NCBI GenBank assembly: GCA_963556195.1
Contig: OY744525.1
Span: forward strand, 56,299,946 to 56,363,945
Direction: 5' to 3'
Length of the DNA: 64,000 nucleotides
Source of the DNA: Sepiola atlantica
Lineage: Eukaryota; Mollusca; Cephalopoda; Sepiida; Sepiolidae
In this document: positions 40,561-51,265 of the stretch, piece by piece
Numbering within the stretch: position 1 is the stretch's first letter
Layout: each line of letters opens with the position of its first letter
Position numbers and translations under genes: made by a program
Notes under the pieces: generated by a model
Told to the model about the DNA's origin: nothing
Seen by the model: only the letters and a program-made list of their open reading frames with translations
Database searches by the model: none

Positions 40561-40862
40561 ACGATAGTAAAAGTTTACAAAAATCATTGTGGTGCTTCTG
40601 CTGTTTCACTATGGCATGTATAAAAAAAAATAGTTAAAGAAATGTATAAACTTTGTTATATACTTATGTGGTAGCTGAAAAGAAGACTGTACACCAAAAA
40701 TTACGCAAATTCATCCAGTATTTATTAAATGAAAAATAAAAAACGATTTTATCTATGTTGCCATCTTGTATCTTTCAATCACCCGATTTTATCCTGGGTT
40801 GCCAAAGGACGAGAGTTTCGGAAATTTATTTCTATATTGGCCATGCGGGGTGTCAGGGTGGG

Positions 40863-41935
40863 GGAGGTCAACATGTTGCCACTGTACCCATGTGTGTCAA
40901 AAGTTAGCAGTCAGGTTGCGGGTCAGTTCTCCGTCTTTATTTTCAGCAGCATCAGTTGTCATGAAGTCTAGAGGTGACGGCATGGCAACAGTCCCTAGCA
41001 GGAGGAGGGAGGTTGAGTGGGGACAGGATGGAGGAAGAATGACTCCCCCAAAGGTACCGATGTGACCTCGGTCTGGATTGTTCCCTATTCGACCAAACTC
41101 TGCTATTGCCGCCCTTTTTAAGTCAGTGCCGACTTGGGTTTAGAGCAGAGCAGTTCCAACGGTCTCCGTCCGTTAACAAAACGGATGTAAAACATTTTGA
41201 AGTTTTCAACTCGTTCTTAGAGTAAGAACGTTTTATTTTGAAGTTCAGGGTCTCAGAGAGACCCTATTTTTAAAGAAATATATTTTCCCTGGAAAGGAAT
41301 CTACCTTATGATAAAAGGTTTTTTTGTGGTGTAAAGACAAGCGTCTTTAAATTTAAAAGAAAATTCCCAAATACTGCCCCTTGGAAGAAGGACGTTTCAG
41401 GAGAATTTCCTTTGGGAAAAAATTTCAAGAACTTGGAGATCCTTAAAATGAAAAGTGCCGAAAGAAAGATAAAGAGGGACCTTTGAAACGGACATTTCAA
41501 GAGAAAAGGAAAAACTAGTCCAAACTAGACAGGAGACGATTCGCCAACCTGCTGCTAAGGTCCTGTATTTTTTTAGTTTTTATTTTATTGTTTTATGCCC
41601 CCTTTGTTAAATTTATAAGACTTCTTTAGTCTTTTTTTGTATATTTTTTGTAAAAAAAAAAAAAAAAAAGGAATTAATTTTGTTTCCAGTTCGTTATGCC
41701 GACGAACTTTACCCCTTTTTGTGACCTTTCAGGTCATAAGTTTTTTTATCTTGGTTATCCAGGTTAACGTAGTTAACCTAGCTTTAGGAATTAAAAGCAA
41801 CCAGCCCCATTTTAATGTTAATAAAACTCTATTTTAACACAACCAAACTTCTTATTTTATCTTTTGCCCTTACCATGTTTTCTTTTAAGCTATGTTTTTA
41901 ACCCCTTTTGTTACCCCCAAAATCGGATTTTGTTA
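40863..41935 (+). mobile_element. LTR-like element, copy 2
   Basis: Begins about GAGGTCAACATGTTGCC and ends near ATCGGATTTTGTTAACGACC. Shares with copies 1 and 3 a CTTTATTTTCAGCAGCATC segment, AAGGACGTTT-like runs, GTTAACCTAGCTTTAGGAAT, TTAATAAAACTCTATTTTAA and the CCCCCAAAA end. Non-coding. GACCGCAAAATTACG after it matches the LTR-gag junction at 27260, supporting LTR identity. Confidence 0.6.
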
Positions 41936-42629
41936 ACGACCGCAAAATTACGAAAAGGGAGATAACTAATTTTTTGTTTTTCAGCTAAGTTGGTAATAAT
42001 TTTTTTTTTAGTTATCTCCCTTGTAACAAATGTCTAACAATACGTAAAATCGTTTTTTTCTTTCTTTCTTATAATTTAATAAATACTGGATGAATTTGCG
42101 TAATATTTTATGTACAATCTTATTTTCAGCTAACACTTACGTACATCAACTGATTTTTATTTTTAATTAAAATGCTACTCGATAATTTTTCCTAATGTAT
42201 GGAGTTAAAAAACAAAATACTACTTCAAGATAAAAAAAAAAAAACTAGCCAACAATAAGTATTAGATGGACAGAAAATAGCAATGGCGAACCTTTACTTA
42301 ATTCATAGCACTTTCAAAATTTAATGTTTTTGGAAAATATTTTCAGCCGAGGACTTTTGGAACCATAGTGAATCATATTCCATAAAAAAAATTAAATTTT
42401 TTTTATTTAGATTTTAGAGGGGGGATCACTATAAATCTAACGTAAATTTAGCACCCACTTCTTGGCCAAGTTCAGGGTAAAACAGCTCATAGCTCTGTCT
42501 AAAATTTATATTTTTGGAAAAAAATGTTCATATTTTCTTTTATTCGGACTACTATTCTCATCTTGATTGTTATATTCACAACTTTTCGATATATGTAACC
42601 TTCTTCATGTACATCTTTTATAATTTTGG

Positions 42630-42930
42630 GACCTGTACGGAATCTCTAACCGAACAGTGAACCCTTTATTTAATCAACGGGAGTGGATTGTTCTCATTCC
42701 GTCAGCATGCCCCCATGGCATAACGGTTAATAGCGTCGGTTAATCAGTAGGTCTAAGTAACCATCTTTTGAGAGGGTTGACGGTTCAATCCTTACTACAG
42801 GTGATTATTACTAATCATAACATAAATTAGCACTAGCACTTCTACCCGAGCATGGCTGGCGGAATGAAAACAATCAACCTCTATGGATTAAATGAAGGGT
42901 TCAGTTGGAAATTCTGTTTGTGTTACCAAG
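42630..42930. repeat. Palindrome with tRNA-like loop
   Basis: GAACCCTTTATTTAATCAAC and TTCTCATTCCGTCAGCATG (42659-42709) are mirrored by CATGGCTGGCGGAATGAAAA and GGATTAAATGAAGGGTTC (42851-42902). A looser match extends about 25 bp further on both sides. The 140-bp loop contains the tRNA-like sequence listed next. Confidence 0.8.
42707..42800 (+). repeat. tRNA-derived SINE-like head with A and B boxes
   Basis: A box TGGCATAACGG (42716-42726) and a perfect B box GGTTCAATCC (42782-42791), 55 bp apart, preceded by GCCCCCA. This is RNA polymerase III promoter spacing. Acceptor arms do not pair well, so it is not a functional tRNA. Downstream CCTGATGAAG and GCCGAAACGTTG (42954-42991) recall common repeat 3' parts. 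Confidence 0.65.
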
Positions 42931-43175
42931 TTCGACTAGAAGGTTCCTAAGTTCCTGATGAAGATCGGGGGTTACATCAGCCGAAACGTTGTCCCCAATT
43001 TTTTTTTTGTTATGTCGAAAAAATCAATTTAGGAAATAAACAAAAACGTTACAATTTTTGAAAACAATTATATATGATCCATAATGGTTCGAAAAGTCCT
43101 CTCCTGAAAACATTTTACAAAAATATAAACTTTAGACAGTGCTATGAGCTTTTTTACCCTGAACTTGGCCAATTT

Positions 43176-43747
43176 ACCTTAGAGTAAAAACCTAGTATAG
43201 TATCCATATTTTGTGAGCTCTGCACATGCGTCAGAGTTAATTCATAAACAGTCGTAGTGAGTGACTAAAACTAGCGCATGCGTATTGAGCGTAGGCAAGT
43301 AGCGCACAATTCAAATGTAAACAGATGAAAACGGTTTAGTTTTTGATTAAAATAAACACGTGTTTTTCTCGGTTGCTGTTTCTGACATTTTTTAAGTCAA
43401 AATACACGAAATATTTAACTTTCCGTTTCTACGCCTGTTTTTCACTTGTTTTCATTTTCAGCAAAAGAACAAGTGAATTGTTTTATTTTATATTTTTTAC
43501 TTTCCGTTTCTACGCCTGTTTTAAAAATGTCAGAAACAACCCCCAAAAAGTATTAGAAAAACACGTGTTTACTTTAATTAAAAACTAAACCGTTTTCATC
43601 TGTTTACATTTGAATTGTGCGCTACTTGCCTACGCTCAATACGCATGCGCTAGTTTTAGTCACTCACTCACTATGACTGTTTATGAATGAACTTTGACGC
43701 ATGCGCAGAGCTCACAAAATATGGATACTATACTAGGTTTTTACCTT
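43176..43747. repeat. Large foldback palindrome, arms about 240 bp
   Basis: AAAAACCTAGTATAGTATCC, GAGCTCTGCACATGCGTC, AAACTAGCGCATGCGTATTG and GATGAAAACGGTTTAG at left, all mirrored at right. The centre has a direct repeat ACTTTCCGTTTCTACGCCTG (43420 and 43500). Non-coding. Confidence 0.9.
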
Positions 43748-43999
43748 AACCCTAAAGCGGCAGCACTTTTCCTGGCCCGCAGCGCCAAATGGTTCAATCG
43801 CAGTCATTTAAAAATAAAGAATAGTCTTCAATATTAAAGATAAACATATAATTGTCTTGGGGGGGGGGGACAATTATATGCTTATCTTTAATATTGAAGA
43901 CTATTCTTTATTTTTAAATGACTGCGATCGAGTCACTTGAGCCATTTGGCGCTGCCGGCCGCTGTGGGCCAGGAAAAGTGCCACCCACCCTTAGGTAAA
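43743..43999. repeat. Foldback palindrome inserted next to the previous one
   Basis: GGCAGCACTTTTCCTGGCCC, CAATCGCAGTCATTTAAAAA and AAGAATAGTCTTCAATATTA are mirrored with about 95 percent identity around a poly-G loop (43859-43869). Its ends CCTTAACCCTAAAG and CCCTTAGGTAAAGG pair less well. A single arm of the family is at 24960. Confidence 0.9.
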
Positions 44000-44010
44000 G
44001 GTTCGCCACA

Positions 44011-44651
44011 GCAATTATTCCCTCTTTGTCAGAAACATCGCTCATGGAATGTGAGGACTAAAGGACAAAATAAGGGAAGCGAGAGTTACGAGGCTGCCGA
44101 AAGTAAACCCAAGGTCCACTTTCTACAGAGAAATAATTTTCAAAAAGTAAGATCGATTACTCAAGTTTATAATTTTCTAATTAAAGGACAGGGAACCACT
44201 TTAGTTTTTTAAGGGTGAATAAAAAAAAAAGGCAAAGAAAACATTGTTTTTACCGTTTGTTGGTTGTTTGAACAAAGAAATCGTGGTATTTTTTTTTACT
44301 ATCTTACTCGGCGCAGTTTACCTCCTAAAAAAATTAAAATTCTACTTTTTTTTTTACGATTACATTTAAACAGCCTGAAAAAATATTCGCAAAAAAAAAG
44401 AATTAAAAAAAAATTAAATAATTAAGATTTTTAGAGTGGGGGATCACTTTCCTTCATAAATTTAACGTAAAATGAGCACCCGATCCTGGCAAGTTAGCTT
44501 TAAACGTGACATGTAATCGACTTGAGTTTCTAATTCCGTAAACCAATATTTTTTTTGTTGTTTGTTGAAATAATTTAACCGCTAAGTTGAGAGTAATGCA
44601 GAAACTCATTTTTTTAACTTTGAATAAAAAATATAAATCAATAGGATTTAC
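44011..44651. other. Unassigned, relatives of the foldback unit
   Basis: Mostly AT-rich. 44437-44485 resembles 42410-42475. If the exon at 44652-44905 is real, this is its first intron. Confidence 0.35.
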
Positions 44652-44905
44652 CCATATTTGTCCACGGTGTCCAAAACAGATTCGTAAGCCGTACATTCTG
44701 AAAGGAGTTTGTAAATGGTAGACGAGACGTACTTTACAAATTTTGGAGCGCAATTTCTACATGTCGATATTCCCTTTGCCGCATCTTGTGTGTGTTGTGT
44801 CCGCCACCAAGTGCTCGTCTTAACCAGTCCATCTGCAGACAATTCCATCTTGGTATAGATTATGTTGAATAAATTGTACTGAACTATCAAAAATATAATC
44901 ACCAC
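44652..44905 (-). CDS. Possible first coding exon of a host gene
   Basis: The minus-strand frame starts MVIIFLIVQYNLFNIIYTKM (hydrophobic, possibly a signal anchor, or start at the second Met: MELSADGLVKTSTWW). It continues with TQHTQDAAKGISTCRNCAPK, then KYVSSTIYKLLSE and LDTVDKYG. It ends at a GT donor (TATGG/GTAAAT, 44652/44651). Complexity and codon use look more like a real protein than the surrounding ORFs. A GC-richer segment with GCCGCGGCGTGTCG (44996-45010) lies just upstream on the minus strand, where a promoter would be. I cannot name the product. No later exon was found in the window. Confidence 0.3.
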
Positions 44906-45346
44906 AAAATATCAACATAAACTGAACACGCACGTGTCTCAGATGTGGGTAGCCATCTTGGATGGTCAGCAGAGACGAGAACTCCTTTCGACTGTTGCCG
45001 CGGCGTGTCGTTGTACATTACCGGTACCCCCGACCCGATTAGATTGCCTCGGTAAAATCCGGTGACGAATTACGACAACAGCTGAAAAGTGATCACACAA
45101 AATTAAAGTCGGGTTTTTGAAAGAGAAAACCATTTTAAATTTTTTATTTATCTCTTTAAATTGTTGCATTGTATTTTTTTTTTTGTAAATTATTGCTTTT
45201 TAAGTTATTTCCAATATCTCCACTTTTTAGTTGCTTCCGGTTGTACTCTACAATAAATGACGCTTCATGTCATATACGATGACCAGAAATTATTTTTTTT
45301 TTTTAATGTTTTTTTTTTTAATTCATATAAATTTGAGACGTGATTT

Positions 45347-45904
45347 AACGTCTAAGGAATCTTTTATTATAATCAACAGAACGAAAAAAGGGTGAAAAAA
45401 CAAATGTGCAACAAATAAAAGTTAGCAAAGGCAAGTTAAGTTACTCATCTACCTACCTGGATAATTTTATTTGTGTTTTAACTTATTTTAAAGGGTGGTT
45501 TTCTTGTTCAAAACAGTCGGTGTTGACTGGCCAGAACTTGAAAATCGATAAAAAATCGAAAACTAAACAATATACTGATAGAAACTGACAGAACATTACA
45601 TTTCGCATGAGTGTTGACATTTATTGTATGCGTTTCTATCAGTGTATTGTTTAGTTTTCGAGTTTTTATCGATTTTCAAATCCTGGCCATGGGCGAGCCC
45701 CCATTTTGAATTTCTTTTCGAGCCGTCAACACCGACTGTTTTGAACAAGAAAATCACCCTTTAAAATAAGTTAAAACACAAATAAAATTATCCAGGCAGG
45801 TAGATGAGTAACTTAACTTGCCTTTGCTAACATTTATTTGTTGCACATTTGTTTTTTTCCACCCTTTTTTCGTTCTGTTGATTGTAGTAAAAGATTCTCA
45901 ACGT
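45347..45904. repeat. Foldback palindrome, arms about 240-260 bp
   Basis: AACGTCTAAGGAATCTTTTA, TAATCAACAGAACGAAAAAA, GCAACAAATAAAAGTTAGCA, GGCAAGTTAAGTTACTCATC and AAACAGTCGGTGTTGAC are mirrored on the right. The right arm has about 36 extra bases (GGGCGAGCCCCCATTTTG). Its interior resembles the 25164-25450 element. Non-coding. Confidence 0.9.
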
Positions 45905-46198
45905 CTATTTTACATGCTTTACAATAAAAAAATTTAAAAAGTAATGATTATGCGCGTTTTATTGTTTATGTTTTTTTAGTTTTGTAGGAGCGCGGACCTG
46001 AGCTTAGTATCTTAGAGAAAATGCTAAGATCCACACTTACTTAGATTGTTGAAGAAATGTTTCAAAGAGTAAAAACGTGAATGAATAAAAGAAGAAAGTT
46101 GAATGAACATAAGGCATGCATAAGTTGAAGGAAGAATAAAACGTAGTTTAAAAGTAACACAAAATATTTATATATTATACACAAAATATTTATATATA
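45905..46198. other. AT-rich spacer
   Basis: No gene. Contains a duplicated ACACAAAATATTTATATA at 46157 and 46179 just before LINE sequence starts. Confidence 0.5.
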
Positions 46199-47064
46199 AT
46201 GACATAGAAAGGCTCTCTAAATGGTCAGCAGATTGGCAGCTAAAATTTAATACCTCGAAATGCAGAGTTATACACTTTGGACATAACAACCAAAGGAATA
46301 TCTATCTCATGAAGGACAATGAAGGAAATGACAAAGTAATTGATGCTTCAGATATTGAAAAAGACCTGGGTGTATACGTAGACAACAAACTGTCATTTCA
46401 TCACCATGTCAATGAAACGGTAAAGAAAGCAAACCGTACACTTGGGACAATAAAACGAACGTTTGTTAGCAGAGACAAGACCGTGATCAAGAAGCTCTAC
46501 ACCTCAATGGTGAGGCCCATCCTTGAGTATGGAAATGCACCACGAGTCCATCAGTTTGTCGGTGATATTGACAAGGTTGAAAAAGTCCAGCGCCGAGCAA
46601 CCAAATTGTGCCCTACACTTGTGGACCTGCCATACGAAGATAGGCTGAGACACATGAAACTCCCGTCCATGTACTATAGAAGGGAACGTGGAGATATGAT
46701 CCAGACATTCAAGATCCTCACAGGCAAAAACAACATGGACCAGGAAGACTGCTACCCCTCAGCAAGATCACAGGAACAAGAGGTCACAACCTGAAACTGG
46801 AAAAGAAGCATAGTAGGCTAAACATCAGAAAGTATTCCTTTGGGATACGGGTTGTGAACAATTGGAATTCTCTGCCAGACTGGGTCATCGACACAACAGA
46901 CATAAACGACTTTAAGTGCAAGTTGGACAAACATTGGCTTCACAGATAATATTTAGTCAGACCTGTGCACGAACTGATATAGTGGACAAGAAGGAAAGGA
47001 ACGGGAGTTACAGGCAAAAGTCTTTTTCCCAAATATATGTTATGTTGTTATGTTATGTTATGTT
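46199..47064 (+). pseudogene. CR1/Jockey-like LINE 3' end with ATGTT tail
   Basis: Translation from 46199: DIERLSKWSADWQLKFNTSK, CRVIHFGH, then IEKDLGVYVDNKLSFHHHVN, LYTSMVRPILEYGNAPRVHQ, VEKVQRRATKL. After a frame change come RVVNNWNSLPDWV and DINDFKCKLDKHW. This is the post-catalytic part of a CR1/Jockey-class RT, different from the family at 38656. The RT catalytic core is missing. The element ends in a TATGTTATGTTGTTATGTT microsatellite tail (47035-47064), consistent with target-primed insertion of a 5'-truncated copy. Confidence 0.75.
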
Positions 47065-47700
47065 TACAAATTACAGAGAATTAAGTGTTCATTTAAAGTG
47101 TCCGTTTAGAGAAACGATAAATGTTCAATGTTCATGCCTCTTATTTATGAGTATGTATGTGCATAGTGTAGCCATGTGTGAAGCTTGGCGTTAGTACGTC
47201 GAAGTGTGTGAATGTGCGTGTCGTATTTTGTTTGTGGTTGTACGAATGTGGGTGCGTGAGAGTTGATAATTCGTTTAGGCATTTGTATGTGTGTGTGCCT
47301 TTGTCAGCAGTGTGTGGTTGCGTGCGTTGAAGAATGATAGGAGTGTAAGCCTTTGTGTATGTGTGTGTGTTTAGTAGTCAGTCGACGCGTTGGCACCCCT
47401 CACCCAAAGGCGAACTTGTATTCTGTAAACGTCTGAGAGGAGAAAAAGAGGAGGAAAGAGCAAAAAAAGGGAAAGAGGCAGATTTTGTTGCGCGGTCTGC
47501 TTTTATATTGTTTGACTAGTAGTTTGGCTGACATAGTTAGGAGCACCCCACGTGATCAACATTTTTGGCTTTTTTTGCGCCTTTTTGTTAGACTGTCTTT
47601 GGGAGCTGGTTTTTATGGCCCCAGCTTTAGCTTTTATGGTTGAAGTGAATTTGGGTTGGTTTCTGTTTTTCTATTTACATGATAAAATATTAGGATGTCA
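47065..47700 (-). repeat. Dispersed repeat A, minus copy, with TATA box
   Basis: Reverse complement of 62340-62930 over most of its length: shared landmarks GTGATCAACATTTTTGGCTT, GACTGTCTTTGGGAGCTG-like text and CACCCAAAGGCGAA. On the minus strand CAATATAAAAGCAGACCGCG (about 47495-47514) gives a TATA box in a promoter-like setting. LTR or 5' end of a retroelement is likely. Confidence 0.75.
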
Positions 47701-48314
47701 ATCCCATAGTTTTTTTGTTAGTGGTGAGGAGTAAAATGTAACTTTTCGAAAATATTTTATATTGGATACAAAAATATTTTATTTTTTTAGGGTTGTCTAG
47801 CGAATCATGCAGTGGTTAACCACATGTTATCTAACTGTGCCAGAAAAATAAAAGAATGAAAAAGGTTTTGACTGTAATTCAACTTCCAACCGATTTTCGT
47901 GCAACTCATTTTCTCTCTGCCTTTCTCTCTCCAATCCAAATCGCTTCACCCTCCTTCCCAGCTGTCCTCCTCATTTATATCAGCTGATCTCCACATATGC
48001 AAATCAGATCCCACCATAAAAACCCTGCACTTATGAAGAGAAGCCCTTCTTTTACCATGCAGACATGACATGCGAAGCACCTCATTCTTTTTCCTGACGG
48101 TGAGTGTTCCTCTTTGTCACACCACAAGTATAACTTTACAGATCCAAATGAGTCTACAATTGACACCAATCGTGTGGAAAGTAGTTGGAGTCTCCGTAAA
48201 ATGAAATTTAGGGCCATGCGAGGGACTAGCAAGGGAAACTTTCAGAGTCACCAGCAAGAATTTTTTGGAAATATTATTTTATTCTCCATTAAGACGTGGT
48301 GGTGGTGGTGGTAG
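47701..48314. other. Unassigned
   Basis: No gene recognised. A GTGGTGGTGGTGGTGG run (48296-48312) precedes the LTR-like copy 3. Confidence 0.4.
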
Positions 48315-49325
48315 GGGTCAACATTTTCTTTCTAATTTTTAAGCTTGCTGTCCTTTGCACTATCATCAGTGCTATCAATCTGCCTGTCCCTTTCCGTCTC
48401 TCATTTTCAGCATCGTCATCATAGTTTTCATGTGTGTGATGCTTCGCTCGCAGCGGTGGCATTAGCAGTCCTCTGTCAGGGAGGAGGAGGAGAACTGACT
48501 GTGTTGAGAATGTATCAAGGTGACCTTTGTGATGTCAAGGTCGCCCCCCTTAGCCAAACTCTCTTGGCGCTTTTTTTCATCAGTTTCGGCCTGAAGAGCT
48601 TGAAAAAAAGGACGTTTTACCCGAGACTTCGTCGTGAAGAGATTAACGGCGTTGAATCTTCTTCATGTACACGGACAGAGTGTCTTTAAGAAAATGCATG
48701 AAATTGGGTGTCCTTAAGAAGAATTCCCCTTTTTATGTACAGAGTAAATTGGCTCTAAAAAAGGGTAGTTTTAACAGTTTTTCCCGACATACTTTTTAGA
48801 CTCTGTCGTTTGAAGAGCGACAATTATCCTTTTTATTTACAGAATTTGGGCGAGAAAACCCAAAGACTTGAACCCTTTGTGGGTTTTATTTAAAAGATAT
48901 CAAAAGACTGAGAAGAAGAAAGACATTTGAATCCCACCTAAGGACAGTTTTTTATTGTATTTGTTTGTATTCTTCTTTTCAGCCCTTTCAAGTAAGACAT
49001 CTTGTTTTTTATGTATTTGGTGGAAAAGCAAGATCACATTTTTATCGCCATTTTTCGTTATTGCCTGAGGCACTAACCATTTATTTATAAGGATTAATTT
49101 TGGTCATATCTGTCCATTTTTCAGTATCGCTTCAGATGATAATATTTACTGGAATGACTTGGTTATTTCCTATTGTCGTCTGAAACGACCCTCCCCCCCT
49201 TTTTAAAGAAGAGTCTCTTGAGTAGAGACTCCATTTTTTATGTATATTTTGTGCTCAATCTGATTCTAATTTTATTGGGTTTTTTTTTAATTTTATTATA
49301 TTTTCCATTGTTACCCTAGGTTAAC

Positions 49326-49980
49326 CTGGTGATACCAGATCAAGCTGCCCTGTAGCTCCCTGAGACGAAATTCACCTACATTGACGTTTTTTGTTTTCTT
49401 TTTTTTTGTAAAACTTAATTATGTTCTACAAAAACAAAAACAAAAACAACAGCCCCTCTCCCTTTCTCCCTCCCCTTTTTTATTTTATTTTTCCTACCCT
49501 ACTCCCGGTCCTGGATATGACCTTAAACTACATCCGATGGTGAGATCCGGCTTACGGACTTTGGGGAATGTGGAGCCTCCTCTTAATTACCATTGCTCCC
49601 AGGTCCACCCTGACCCGGAGTGGTAGTACCTGTTAGGGTCCCAACTATGGGTTAAATAGAAACAGATATTAAAAGGGGAAAGAAACAAAAAAGAGAAGAA
49701 AACAAATATACTTTAACAACCGAACCAAACACCATCAATAAATATTTGGACGTGTGAGGAACTTGAAGCATAAAGGCTTTCACCAGGATGACTGCATTCG
49801 GCATTGAGTGGCCTGAAAGGGGTTGATGTGCCGTAAAGCGGGACAACCAAACTAGGCACCATGAATAAATATTTGAAGATATAAACAACTTGAAGCATAA
49901 AAACTTTCACCAAAATGACTGCATTCGGCATTAAATAACCTGAAAAGGGTTGATATGCCGTAAAACAAAACAACCAAACA
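49326..49980. mobile_element. 655-bp insertion with 13-bp target-site duplication
   Basis: ACCCTAGGTTAAC at 49313-49325 is exactly repeated at 49981-49993, flanking the insert. The insert holds a GC-rich part (about 49500-49640) and two tandem copies of a 127-bp unit. A 13-bp duplication is typical of LINE-mobilised SINEs or processed sequences. No A or B box was clearly seen. CTCCCGGTCCTGGATATGAC near 49500 could be a snRNA- or tRNA-derived head but was not recognised. Confidence 0.7.
49716..49970. repeat. Two tandem copies of a 127-bp unit
   Basis: Both copies contain AATAAATATTTG, AACTTGAAGCATAAA, CTTTCACCA and ATGACTGCATTCGGCATT followed by GGGTTGAT-TGCCGTAAA. First copy 49716-49842, second 49843-49970, about 85 percent alike. 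The pair lies in the 3' part of the 655-bp insertion. Confidence 0.85.
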
Positions 49981-50384
49981 ACCCTAGGTTAACATGATGA
50001 ACCCTGCTTTGGGAATCAAAAGCAGGAAGTAGCTTTTTATTGTTGTCTTATTAATAAACTGTATTGAGTTACATTTCTGGGTCAGTTTCTTTATTTGCTC
50101 CTTTTTTGTCTCATTGTTGGTTCTCTCTTTTTTTTTTCATGAATAAGAATTTTGGTAACGACCCCCCAAAAATTCTGTCAACTTCTCTGGCGGCGGCGAA
50201 CCAAGAACAACGTTTTGGGTAATATATTATATTGGATACAAAAATTTTATGAATATAAAAATATGCATTCGATTCATTTGAGTATTTATTTGTAAAAAAA
50301 AAATATTTTAAAGTAAAAAATTTATTTTAATTTGTTTATTAAGACATTAAACCAAAAAAACAATTTATGAAAACATTAAAAAAA

Positions 50385-50592
50385 AAAGTACTTATGCAGT
50401 TTACGGACCGGGCTGAAATAATAACGTTATTATTTAGAAAGTCATTCTTAACACGGGGAAGGAGGGGGCTTCATAAATATTCTGTACTTTCACCTAACAA
50501 TTTAATAACAAAAGATACAGTAACAATTGAATTTAATTTGAAAATCTTATCTATAAAATAGCCTGGTCTGTAAACTGCATAAGCACCAAAAA
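50385..50592. mobile_element. Short MITE with 24-bp inverted ends
   Basis: CTTATGCAGTTTACGGACCGG at the left (50391-50411) is mirrored by CTGGTCTGTAAACTGCATAAG at the right (50563-50583). The interior (AATAATAACGTTATTATT, CATTCTTAACAC, ATTCTGTACTTTCACC) resembles the hairpin at 56597-56710, so both belong to one family. Confidence 0.7.
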
Positions 50593-50669
50593 TCCTATTA
50601 CGAGATTGAACAGGTGATGGTTAGAGTGCTGAACCAAGTAACAAGCCATCATGCCTTATATGGTCCATA

Positions 50670-51265
50670 CTAAAAATTCAGATCGACGATGAGAGATATA
50701 CTGAAGGCGGGTATTTCGTTTTCCGTGGTTGCGATGAAAACCTGTGCATGAGGTGGGTGGCGTATTTGCCGTCGTTGCGCCCGTGAAAACACGGATGGCC
50801 TAGTGTATAGTTTTTGCAGACGGTAGGTTGCCAATTCCGGTTGCCGTTTCTGCAGATCTGATCGCATCTTTGACTGGTATTGCGAGATGTGTTGGATTTA
50901 GTTTGTACTCCTGGATGGGAGAAGTGTCTGCCTGTATTTGGTAATTGTCGTCTTGGTCCGGCTAGCATTTTGGGTTGTTGATTTGATCGGTACAGTTTGT
51001 CTGTATATTATGCGATGGTGTCGTTTGACTTGGTACCATGATCTAGGTATTGTTGGACCTCGCTTGCTATGCCGCCGGTTGTGTAATGGTTGTCCTTTGT
51101 TTTGATGAGATGTGGGTATATATTTGGTGTTGAGGATTTGACCTTTTTGCTTATTAACATCGCACCTATGATTGAGAAGACACTGTTCACCGATATTTCT
51201 GCACCATTTTCCTCCTTATGTTTAGTATTCATATGGACGGTAGTGTCGGATTTTTCGTGGGTGTT
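50670..51265 (-). pseudogene. Unrecognised protein-coding relic, minus strand
   Basis: One minus-strand frame runs from about 51265 to 50678 with a single TAA near 51008. It includes KSDTTVHMNTKHKEENGAEI, HYTTGGIASEVQQYLDHGTK and CDQICRNGNRNW, then CKNYTLGHPCFHGRNDGK with HLMHRF. The Cys/His spacing (C-x3-C, C-x8-C-x-H) recalls a zinc-knuckle or C-rich nucleic-acid-binding module, and an element ORF1/gag is possible. I cannot assign a family. Confidence 0.4.

Larger units (their letters stand above)
42276..44010. repeat. Nested foldback cluster
   Basis: Outer arms: AGCAATGGCGAACCTTTACT at 42281-42300 is mirrored by TAAAGGTTCGCCACAGCAAT at 43996-44015. Inside, a unit with CATAGCACT, AAAATTTATATTTTTGGAAA and GGACTTTTGGAACCAT occurs twice directly (42300-42390 partly, 42455-42530) and once inverted (43075-43175). 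Three more palindromes sit within it and are listed separately. No coding sequence. A direct relative of the 42410-42475 part (GGGGATCACT, TAACGTAAA, AGCACCC) lies at 44437-44485. Confidence 0.7.
48315..50180 (+). mobile_element. LTR-like element, copy 3, carrying an insertion
   Basis: Starts about GGGGTCAACATTTTC and ends near CCCCCCAAAAATTCTGTCAAC. CTGTAGTTAATG-type text of copy 1 corresponds here to GTTACCCTAGGTTAACATGA, interrupted by a 655-bp insert. After the insert AACCCTGCTTTGGGAATCAAAAGCAG, AATAAACTGTATTGAGTTAC and a T-rich end follow the family order. Confidence 0.6.

Noticed and set aside
42707..42800. Functional tRNA gene
   Set aside because: Boxes A and B are good, but acceptor and anticodon arms do not pair and the sequence sits in a repetitive foldback, so it is a tRNA-derived repeat.
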